Part shown: positions 50,573 to 58,007 of the stretch, piece by piece
How the letters are laid out: the number at the start of each line of letters is the position of its first letter
How positions within the stretch are numbered: position 1 is the first letter of the stretch
Assembly: GCA_021773015.1 (NCBI GenBank)
Contig: JAJFKW010000001.1
Location: forward strand, 1,967,305-2,031,304
DNA length: 64,000 bases
Reading direction: 5' to 3'
Source: Woeseia sp.
GTDB taxonomy: Bacteria > Pseudomonadota > Gammaproteobacteria > Steroidobacterales > Woeseiaceae
Notes under the pieces: generated by a model
Databases searched by the model: none
Seen by the model: the letters and a program-made list of their open reading frames with translations, nothing else
Told to the model about the DNA's origin: nothing
Program-made: the position numbers and the translations under genes

Positions 50573-51643
50573 TTGTCTATAAGAGCACTATCAATCACAC
50601 TGATAGGCCTTTTCGCGCTGCATTCGGCAGATTTGTATTCAGCGGACGTATCTGAAGATCGGCAGTTCGTCGAAGAACGACGTTTGCGTTTATGGAGTGC
50701 GCAGACCAAAAATCGTGACCTGGTCTATTCAACGTATCGCCGAATTGACCATTTACGTGGCGAAGAACCTGGTTCCTGGGTGTACGAGTGGTCGCAAATT
50801 GGTGCTTATTTTGCAGATGCCGCGGAATCGCTGGCTACCGGTGGAAATCGAATTGCGGCCCGCGATGCTTATCTTACCGCCGCTAAATTCTTCGGTATTG
50901 CACGCTTTCCAGCGAAAACACTACCCGGACAGCGAACAGCTTATATCGCGCATTTAGAAAATTATGAGAAGGCAGGCGCCTTTTTCGACTCGCCATTGGT
51001 CATTGTCGACATTCCATTCGATAACGGACATGTTCGTGGATACCTGCACTTGCCAAACGACGTTGCCAAACCACCGTTAATACTTTGGAATGGTGGAATC
51101 GATACCTGGAAAGGCGACAGTTACAACAACATTCAACCCTACATCGATCGAGGCTTCGCTGTGCTGACCTTCGATGTGCTTGGGACCGGCGAAAGCTCAA
51201 ACTGGGCCGCAAAATTTGATTCAAACAATTTGCACGGCGCTGTCATCGATTTCATGCAGGACAACCCGCTGATCGACGGTCGCTATCAGGCGCACGTCGG
51301 ATTTAGCTTTTCCGGATATTACGCAGCACGCAACGCCGTCACGGAGGATCGGCTGTTTGCCATCATCTCTGCCTGCGGGCCCATTCACGATGGCTGGGCA
51401 AATATTTACGATGGGTCTTGGGAGATTCAAGAGGCCTTGTCTAGCGCAATTCACATGCGTGGTCGCCCCGCGGAAGCCATTCACCAGTACATGCAGGGTT
51501 TCTCGCTCGTTAATCAAGGCCTACTCACCGCAACAAACAGCGTTAAGCTACCGACCCTGATTGTCAACGGGGACCTTGACGATATCGCGCCGGTCGCTGA
51601 CCTGCGACGCTTGGCTGATGCAGGCCAAGAAACCGACTTGTAG
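50573..51643 (+). CDS. Alpha/beta hydrolase (FrsA/dihydropseudooxynicotine-hydrolase type), cut by in-frame TAG
   Basis: An N-terminal helical cap (SWVYEWSQIGAYFADAAESL, AYLTAAKFFGIARFP) precedes a hydrolase core with VRGYLHLP, WNGGIDTWKGD, the nucleophile elbow HVGFSFSGYYAARNAV and the acid region VNGDLDDIAPVADLRRL. The TTG at 50573 with GGAG upstream gives a signal-peptide-like start; ATG 50528 and further upstream starts are possible. The frame ends at TAG 51641-51643 exactly where the catalytic-His segment should follow. The next 35 codons continue in the same frame. As read, the product lacks its His and should be inactive. Confidence 0.75.
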   Translation: MSIRALSITLIGLFALHSADLYSADVSEDRQFVEERRLRLWSAQTKNRDLVYSTYRRIDHLRGEEPGSWVYEWSQIGAYFADAAESLATGGNRIAARDAYLTAAKFFGIARFPAKTLPGQRTAYIAHLENYEKAGAFFDSPLVIVDIPFDNGHVRGYLHLPNDVAKPPLILWNGGIDTWKGDSYNNIQPYIDRGFAVLTFDVLGTGESSNWAAKFDSNNLHGAVIDFMQDNPLIDGRYQAHVGFSFSGYYAARNAVTEDRLFAIISACGPIHDGWANIYDGSWEIQEALSSAIHMRGRPAEAIHQYMQGFSLVNQGLLTATNSVKLPTLIVNGDLDDIAPVADLRRLADAGQETDL

Positions 51644-51751
51644 ATCATGGGCGGCGACCAACATTGTTTTGGGCAATACCGATCAGTGGTAATGCCGAAA
51701 ATGGCCAACTGGCTGGTCGAGAAACTCGCCGCATTCAAGAATCGACCCTGA
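51644..51751 (+). other. Severed C-terminal segment of the alpha/beta hydrolase
   Basis: In frame with the preceding gene, after the TAG, the sequence reads IMGGDQHCFGQYRSVVMPKM then ANWLVEKLAAFKNRP and ends at TGA 51749-51751. This is a typical hydrolase end: the catalytic His in the H-x-F segment and the last amphipathic helix. No separate start or ribosome binding site serves it. Confidence 0.75.
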
Positions 51752-51760
51752 ATTCGCAGC

Positions 51761-53932
51761 ATGTTAAATATCATGCAACGTAATTTGATTAAATTGATCT
51801 CGATATTGACGATCCGAATCCCGATCTACGTACTCGGCTACATTTGCGCTCTCTTATTAATCTCCTGTTCTGATCGCGAAGTTGATCACGCGGTGCCGAC
51901 GACACCTGCCATTGAAATAATTGCTAATTCCGATTGGCCAGTGCACGGCCTCGATCACGGCGAACAGCGTTTTAGTCCTTTGCGCGCAATCAATCGCGAC
52001 AACGTCGCGAAGCTTGGTCTTGCATGGTTCTTCGATTTACCGGGCGGGCGCGGCCAGGAGGCAACGCCGCTGGTTGTGGATGGCGTGATGTATACAACCT
52101 CGGCTTGGAGTCATGTATTTGCGCTAGATGCCGCAACCGGCGAGGAGTTGTGGCACTTCGATCCGCAGGTTGCAAAGGCAACGGCAGCGAAAGGGTGCTG
52201 CGATGCAGTCAATCGAGGCGCCGCTTATTCGGAAAACAAGGTCTTCGTTGGCACCTTGGATGGCCAGCTGATTGCGCTCAATGCGGAGTCCGGCAAATTG
52301 ATCTGGTCGACGACGACTGTCGACCAAACAAAACAATACACGATCACCGGAGCACCGCGAGTGATCGACAGCAAAGTATTCATTGGTAATGGCGGCGCGG
52401 AGTTCGGTGTTCGCGGATATATTTCCGCGTACGACGCAAGAACGGGCGAATTGCTATGGCGGTTTTACACAGTTCCCGGCGGACCCAATGACCCAACCGG
52501 CGTCGAACCGCACGAGTTGTCCAGCAAGACATGGTATGGCAGCTGGTGGAAGCTTGGCGGTGGCGGCACAGTATGGGACTCGATGGCCTACGATAAAGAC
52601 ACCAATACGCTCTATTTCGGTGTCGGCAATGGTTCACCTTGGAACCCAAACATTCGCTCCGCAGGCAAAGGTGACAATCTGTTCTTGTCGTCAATAGTCG
52701 CAGTCGACGCGACGAGTGGCGAATATCGTTGGCACTATCAAACAACCCCTGGCGAAGGTTGGGATTACACCGCAACACAACATATGGTGTTGGCCGATCT
52801 CGAAATTGACGGTCAGATAAGAAACGTACTGTTGCAGGCGCCCAAGAACGGCTTTTTCTACGTATTGGATCGGCATACGGGCGAACTGATATCTGCGGAG
52901 CCATACGTGCGTGTGACGTGGGCCAGCAAAATAGATATTGAAACGGGTCGGCCTGTGGTTAACCCACAAGCCGAATATTGGAAAACGGGTCAAGTGGCGG
53001 CAGTTGCGCCCGCGTGGACCGGCGGCCACAACTGGCACCCAATGTCGTACAGCACCAGCACTGGATTGGTCTATCTGCCCGCACAAGAAACTGCGTTCCC
53101 GTATCTAGGTGACGACAAACAGACCTACTCATCGATCGCAACGAATCTCGGCGTTGATGTCAGCGCGGCAAGCTTTCCGGACAACCAAATAATGATCGCA
53201 CTCGCGCAGCAGAGTACAACGGGAATGCTACTAGCTTGGGACCCTATTCAGCAAAAGGAAGTATGGCGGGCACAACACCGTGGCGCTTGGAATGGCGGCG
53301 TACTGGCAACGGCCGGAGGACTCGTGTTTCAGGGCAGCGCCGCGGGCTTCTTTAATGCCTACGACGCCGATACTGGCGCTGAACTTTGGCAGGTTTCCGC
53401 TCAAACCGGCATCGTCGCGGCGCCCATCAGTTTCGCAGTAAATGGTGATCAATACATTAGTGTTAGTGCCGGCTGGGGCGGCATATTTGCCTTGGTGAGC
53501 GGCCCGATTGGACTCAACGCCGCAGGCGGTGACCCTGTCAATCGTAGCCGTATCCTCACTTTTAAGCTGGGCGCACAACGCACATTGCCGGCTATAACAG
53601 AAAAGCAGCGAACGATGCCGGATTTAACTTCAATCGAAATCGATGCGGCGTCAGTGCAAGCTGGATTTAGAATTTATGACCGCTACTGTGGCGCCTGCCA
53701 CGGTGCCGGCGCAATTGGCGGAGGGGTCGTCGCCGACCTTAGGTATTCGTCAGCGCTCTATTCCGACACGGCTTGGCAGAAAATTGTTATAGACGGTGCA
53801 TTACAAGCCAATGGCATGATTTCGTTTGCGGCGGAGTTGTCTGGTGACGACGCAGAATCTATCCGTCACTATGTAATCGGAAGGAATCATTACGCGAATA
53901 AAATCGGTGCGACCAAACGCCTTTCGCACTAG
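51761..53932 (+). CDS. PQQ-dependent alcohol dehydrogenase fused to cytochrome c (quinohemoprotein)
   Basis: This 723-residue exported protein has an N-terminal lipobox-like ALLLISCSDRE (Cys 36). It has an eight-bladed quinoprotein propeller with the vicinal disulfide KGCCDAVNRG (Cys 146-147), the catalytic-base segment GEGWDYTATQH (Asp 335) and repeated W-docking motifs such as AYDARTGELLWRF. The C-terminal heme domain has CGACH. It oxidises an alcohol or similar substrate in the periplasm and passes electrons to heme c. The residue two after the catalytic Asp is Thr, not Asp, as in calcium-type rather than lanthanide-type enzymes. It begins 9 nt after the hydrolase segment. Confidence 0.9.
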   Translation: MLNIMQRNLIKLISILTIRIPIYVLGYICALLLISCSDREVDHAVPTTPAIEIIANSDWPVHGLDHGEQRFSPLRAINRDNVAKLGLAWFFDLPGGRGQEATPLVVDGVMYTTSAWSHVFALDAATGEELWHFDPQVAKATAAKGCCDAVNRGAAYSENKVFVGTLDGQLIALNAESGKLIWSTTTVDQTKQYTITGAPRVIDSKVFIGNGGAEFGVRGYISAYDARTGELLWRFYTVPGGPNDPTGVEPHELSSKTWYGSWWKLGGGGTVWDSMAYDKDTNTLYFGVGNGSPWNPNIRSAGKGDNLFLSSIVAVDATSGEYRWHYQTTPGEGWDYTATQHMVLADLEIDGQIRNVLLQAPKNGFFYVLDRHTGELISAEPYVRVTWASKIDIETGRPVVNPQAEYWKTGQVAAVAPAWTGGHNWHPMSYSTSTGLVYLPAQETAFPYLGDDKQTYSSIATNLGVDVSAASFPDNQIMIALAQQSTTGMLLAWDPIQQKEVWRAQHRGAWNGGVLATAGGLVFQGSAAGFFNAYDADTGAELWQVSAQTGIVAAPISFAVNGDQYISVSAGWGGIFALVSGPIGLNAAGGDPVNRSRILTFKLGAQRTLPAITEKQRTMPDLTSIEIDAASVQAGFRIYDRYCGACHGAGAIGGGVVADLRYSSALYSDTAWQKIVIDGALQANGMISFAAELSGDDAESIRHYVIGRNHYANKIGATKRLSH

Positions 53933-53978
53933 TTAGGATATTCAGCAGGACCGCTAAGTGCATCGGCAATTCAGATTC

Positions 53979-55043
53979 TCACTTAATCTCTTCGTCTGAA
54001 TAGATTGCGACCCGGGCGGCGGTCGACGATGACATGACGCCGCGTTTTAGATTCGCTGTGCTTCCAGAAAATACAACAACACCATTCGGGTCCAATCCAA
54101 TTACCGCACCGTAACCTTTGACAGCCATCAAGGTATCGACGATAACGTGATCGGCGGCATCCTCCAGGCTTTCTCCGACAAATTCGACTCGGGCACAAAT
54201 ATCGCGAGCAACAGTCCAACGCATGAAGTACTCACCATGGCCCGTTGCGGATATGGCGCAAGATGAATTTGAAGCGTAAGTACCTGCACCGATTACTGGA
54301 GAATCACCGATTCTCCCGAATCGCTTGTTGGTGCGCCCACCCGTTGACGTACCAGCAGAAATATTGCCATGTTTATCCAACACCACTGCACCAACGGTGC
54401 CAAACACATTCTGCTTTGTAGCGGTCATCGCAACTTGGCCTGGGTTTCGTGCGCGCGCTTCTAGCAACACTTTTCTTCTTTCTTCAGTAACGAAGTAAAC
54501 CGGTGATTCCATTGCCAGACCAGACTCGGCCGCAAACCAGTCTGCACCTTCACCATGCAGCATAACGTTATCGGTTTCCTCCATCACCGCCAGTGCAGCG
54601 GTAATCGGGTTGCGAATTCTCGAACTACCTGCGATCGCACCAGCAGCCAGGTCTTCGCCGCGCATTATCGACGCATCGTGTCGCGCCGTACCATGTTCAT
54701 CAAGCGCAGCACCGCGCCCCGCGTTGAACAATGGCGAGTCCTCGAGAACATTCAACGCCGCTTCGATGGCCAGTGGACCACTGCCGCCGTCCGTAAGAAT
54801 TCGACCGCCGGCTCTTAGTGATGCCTGCAGCGCAGCGCGCAACGCCTTTTCTCGTTCCGGCGACAGGTCTGAGCGACTAGCGCTGCCGGCGCCACCATGA
54901 ATCGCGATGACCCATTCTGCGTCATCCCCGACATCTGGGACCTGTGTGATGCCTGCAGGCTCGGCAGCAGCCATTGTCCACCACGTAAAAAACGCCAATA
55001 CGGTAACAAATATCGATGTAATCGACGATGTTCTTGCTTTCAT
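53979..55043 (-). CDS. Isoaspartyl peptidase/L-asparaginase (Ntn hydrolase), exported
   Basis: The protein has 354 residues from the ATG 55041-55043 (GAAGGT upstream). The signal peptide is hydrophobic (IFVTVLAFFTWWTMAAA). Seen: VIAIHGGAGSASR, FNAGRGAALDEHGTARHDAS, SRIRNPITAALAVME, the autocleavage/nucleophile Thr in NVFGTVGAVVLDKHGNISAG, and GRIGDSPVIGAGTYA. It self-cleaves before Thr and removes isoaspartyl residues or deaminates asparagine. It is cotranscribed with the creatininase-like gene upstream (32 nt), so a joint role in breaking unusual amide bonds in the periplasm is plausible. Confidence 0.9.
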   Translation of the reverse strand: MKARTSSITSIFVTVLAFFTWWTMAAAEPAGITQVPDVGDDAEWVIAIHGGAGSASRSDLSPEREKALRAALQASLRAGGRILTDGGSGPLAIEAALNVLEDSPLFNAGRGAALDEHGTARHDASIMRGEDLAAGAIAGSSRIRNPITAALAVMEETDNVMLHGEGADWFAAESGLAMESPVYFVTEERRKVLLEARARNPGQVAMTATKQNVFGTVGAVVLDKHGNISAGTSTGGRTNKRFGRIGDSPVIGAGTYASNSSCAISATGHGEYFMRWTVARDICARVEFVGESLEDAADHVIVDTLMAVKGYGAVIGLDPNGVVVFSGSTANLKRGVMSSSTAARVAIYSDEEIK

Positions 55044-55075
55044 ATCGCTACCTTCTGCAAATCTGTTGCGTTGTA

Positions 55076-55918
55076 TTAGTTTGATTTCCTGAGAGGCGCT
55101 TTTGAAAAACCCTCCAAGGCATTCAGCCATTCATTGGTCATTATTTCCAGAACCTGACGGCCTTTCTCGGCGGTAGCCAGTGTCGCATCTCCATAGATAC
55201 CGCTTTCTGAGTAGCGTGGGTCGTCGCTATCTCTCGAAAACAGACCAGGCTCATACCCTACATAACTCTTTTCATGGCGGTTTCCGTAATCCTTTACCGC
55301 CAAAGCCATCCGCACTTTTTCCGGCTGTAAATACAGATTGATGGATGTCTCTACTTCATCACCATGCCCACCTTCCCTCTGTTCCACCAAGACATCAACT
55401 TCTGGCGTCTCGAGATCATTCCAGGAAATGACCAATGTAGGAATGCCGGTTTGCACTCTAATTTCCCGTGCAGCGATTGCAATCGGCAATCCTGTTGCGT
55501 TCGTGATGCCGGTGTTGAGAAAGACGATCCGTTGCGCACCGTTCTTCGCTAACGAGCGCGCAACTTCGAAAACGTATTGTTGAAACAAATTGGGATCAGA
55601 TATCTCTGTTCCTGGAAAGCCACGAAAAGAGGGAAACCAGCCATGCAGGATCGGAGGAACGACAATAACGTCTTGCGATTTCACGGCCTGCTGCAGCAAG
55701 TAGTCCATCACAACCTCGTCTGCGTTCATCGGCAAATGTGCACCATGCTCCTTCGCACCAGCCGAGAAGGGAATGATGACGATGGGTGACGTTTGCAGCC
55801 TACTTTCCGCCTCCGGCCAACTCAATTCTCCTAGGTACACGCCGCCCTCAGAAGCTAGAGCAATTTTGCCGACAGCGACTACGCCAATCAGAACAAAGAT
55901 AGAAATCATTTTCGGCAT
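55076..55918 (-). CDS. Exported creatininase-family amidohydrolase (copy 2)
   Basis: The protein has 280 residues from the ATG 55916-55918 (GGAAG upstream). The signal peptide is MPKMISIFVLIGVVAVGKIA then LASE. Seen: VIIPFSAGAKEHGAHLPMNA then DEV (metal ligands), REGGHGDEVETSINLYL, and VFLNTGITNATGL in place of the usual NGHGG-like turn. It is a divergent member of the family compared with copy 1 at 46517. It is first gene of a pair with the isoaspartyl peptidase. Confidence 0.82.
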   Translation of the reverse strand: MPKMISIFVLIGVVAVGKIALASEGGVYLGELSWPEAESRLQTSPIVIIPFSAGAKEHGAHLPMNADEVVMDYLLQQAVKSQDVIVVPPILHGWFPSFRGFPGTEISDPNLFQQYVFEVARSLAKNGAQRIVFLNTGITNATGLPIAIAAREIRVQTGIPTLVISWNDLETPEVDVLVEQREGGHGDEVETSINLYLQPEKVRMALAVKDYGNRHEKSYVGYEPGLFSRDSDDPRYSESGIYGDATLATAEKGRQVLEIMTNEWLNALEGFSKAPLRKSN

Positions 55919-56097
55919 TGGGCTTCCGAGATCAAGTGAATGGCGAGTGCAGCGGTGACTTGCGATAACGCCTGGCAAAATCTTTTCGTGAGCGGGCTAA
56001 AAAAGAACCAACATTGCGAGAAACTCAGTGTACTGGGCGATTGTACCTGGAGAATCGCTGTATTTCGCACGGCGCACCGAGCAATTAAGGCGTTAAT

Positions 56098-56793
56098 CTA
56101 AATCGGGGACACAGCAATTTGTGCCGCTTTGCGAATACGCTTTTCGTCTTTGAAATATTTTTCTGCAGGCAACGCCACTAGCTGATCTTTGTCACGCATC
56201 ATCAGTGCTTCAAGACCGCCGTAGCTTGAAAATAGGACCTTATCTGCCTGATCGTAAACCGAAAACGAAACCGACGACACATAAATTTGCCCAGCGTATT
56301 TTTTTGAGCGTCCATTACGCTCGATCTTTTGTTTTGCCCCGTCCCACTTGACGTTATCGCTTTCAATAGGAACCTGTGATGCCGATACTCTGATGGTCGC
56401 AACTGCATCAAATTGCTTTTGGAACCAGAGCTCCCTAAACGCATGTGTCCGCACTGCCTGCATTTTTGCGGCATTGATTCGTCCAGACTCCGGGTCCTCG
56501 TAGCCGCCGACTTGCCGTTCCATTTTCTTGCGAATATCACCGAGTACCGTCGTAGGAATAACGGTAAACCCGCGTTTTTGCAAATGCTTAGTAATTTCCT
56601 CCTCAAGCATCGCGGCAACCGCGTCTGGCATGTCGAAAATTCCGTCCGCGTCGACAGGTGACAGGGCAATCGTTTTGTATTGCTGTTTGAACGCCTTCTT
56701 AGGAATAGTGTATGGGGACTCCTTGTCCGCAGAAAATGCTGGTGCGCAGAACATTGTTGCCACTACGCCGAGCAAGGCAAGTCCGATCTTCAT
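56098..56793 (-). CDS. Exported protein of unknown function
   Basis: This 231-residue protein has the signal peptide MKIGLALLGVVATMFCAPAF then SA. The mature part has KTIALSPVDADGIFDMPDAV, a helix ending HLQKRGFTVIPTTVLGDIRK and QIYVSSVSFSVYDQADKVLF, giving an alpha/beta pattern reminiscent of periplasmic lipoprotein-like CsgG/TolB-N type folds, but no family is certain. Its ATG overlaps the stop of the M48 protease gene by 1 nt (TAATG), so it is translationally coupled and probably works with that protease. Confidence 0.65.
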   Translation of the reverse strand: MKIGLALLGVVATMFCAPAFSADKESPYTIPKKAFKQQYKTIALSPVDADGIFDMPDAVAAMLEEEITKHLQKRGFTVIPTTVLGDIRKKMERQVGGYEDPESGRINAAKMQAVRTHAFRELWFQKQFDAVATIRVSASQVPIESDNVKWDGAKQKIERNGRSKKYAGQIYVSSVSFSVYDQADKVLFSSYGGLEALMMRDKDQLVALPAEKYFKDEKRIRKAAQIAVSPI

Positions 56794-57998
56794 TACAGAC
56801 CCTCGACGTACGCGCGAACTATTGCAGCGTCTGCCGCATTCGGCGCAAGTTGCAAATATTTCTCGAGCGCTACACGCGCATCGCCATTATTGCGTTGAAT
56901 TCTATGCGCCATACCGATTTCCTTGTACGCATCGGCATAGGCTGCGTCAGCTTGCAGCGCATTGTCATATGACGCCATGCTTGCACTAAAGTCAGGCCCT
57001 AGCGGCTTGGATCTACGATGCGACTCACCCAGCAAGAAATGTGCTTCTGGATCATTTGGTTTCACCATGAGGTATTTGCTCAACGCTTCCCGAGCTCTGC
57101 CGTACTTCTGCTCAGCCATGTCAAGTCGCGCATTAATGATCAAAGCAGGTGCAATACCACGGTAATACTCAGTTGGGTCTGGGGTTTTTCCCGGCACATG
57201 ACTTTTCTTTCGCTTGGCCTTTTTCAGCTCCTTTCGCAAATTTGACAGCCTATCTTTTAAGCGAGGATGACTGCTCCACATTTTTCGCGGATCACCGGCT
57301 CCATAGACTTCGTTTTCCGCCAATGCTTGAAAGGCTGGTAGCGCCTCGTCGCGCGACAAACCGGCATTGGCCATCAGAACCAAACCCTCTTCGTCAGCGA
57401 TGTATTCGTTTTTCTTTGAATAGCCGCTGGTTGCCAGGTTGGTTACAAATCCGCCTGCAGCATCCATTATGCCCTTATCAAAAGTACCGGTTTCCTTGGC
57501 GGCCGCTAACCCAACTAGTAGCCCGAATCCCTTGCCAAGTGCGGACTGGCGACCCTCTGCGCTCATTTCCTTGTAACTATGGCGCTGCAAAAAATGTGAG
57601 ATTTCGTGCGCCAGGATTGCGGCGAATTGCGCCTCGTTGTCCATGCGTACAAGTAGCCCGGTGTGTACCGCTATTGTTCCGTACGGATAGGCCCAGGCAC
57701 TTAACGTTGGCTCCCTGACAATAATGAAGTCGGGCGTTATGCCCAAATGCTTCAAGTAGTCTCCCAACAGGCGCTCGGTCAACGATTCCAAATAGGCCTC
57801 CATTTCCCGGTTGTGTACCAGACGACCGCTATTGCGAATTCTGTTTTCGTGATTGCTGGCACGTTCCCAAAGATTCGACTCATCGGCCTTCTCAGGAATT
57901 TGTTTGACCTTGGAAAGTGGCTGGACCTTTGCAGCCAGCGTCGCTTGTGCAAACAACATTGATGTTGCGATCGCAGCGATTGCTAGTAATTTTTTCAT
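56793..57998 (-). CDS. M48-family metalloprotease with TPR tail (BepA-like)
   Basis: The protein has 401 residues from the ATG 57996-57998 (AGGTGG 5 nt upstream). The signal peptide is MKKLLAIAAIATSMLFAQAT. The M48 core has the zinc motif ILAHEISHFLQRH and a third ligand in KNEYIADEEGLVLMANAG. The C-terminal 130 residues form TPR repeats (EALSKYLMVKPNDPEAHFLL, ASYDNALQADAAYADAYKEI). This is the architecture of BepA/YfgC, which degrades misassembled outer-membrane proteins. It follows the S8 protease gene by about 10 nt, so the two are one operon. Confidence 0.9.
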   Translation of the reverse strand: MKKLLAIAAIATSMLFAQATLAAKVQPLSKVKQIPEKADESNLWERASNHENRIRNSGRLVHNREMEAYLESLTERLLGDYLKHLGITPDFIIVREPTLSAWAYPYGTIAVHTGLLVRMDNEAQFAAILAHEISHFLQRHSYKEMSAEGRQSALGKGFGLLVGLAAAKETGTFDKGIMDAAGGFVTNLATSGYSKKNEYIADEEGLVLMANAGLSRDEALPAFQALAENEVYGAGDPRKMWSSHPRLKDRLSNLRKELKKAKRKKSHVPGKTPDPTEYYRGIAPALIINARLDMAEQKYGRAREALSKYLMVKPNDPEAHFLLGESHRRSKPLGPDFSASMASYDNALQADAAYADAYKEIGMAHRIQRNNGDARVALEKYLQLAPNAADAAIVRAYVEGL

Positions 57999-58007
57999 CG
58001 TACCCAC

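Noticed and set aside
51761-53932. Lanthanide-dependent (XoxF/PedH-like) dehydrogenase
   Set aside because: The residue two after the catalytic Asp (WDYT) is Thr rather than the extra Asp required for lanthanide binding.
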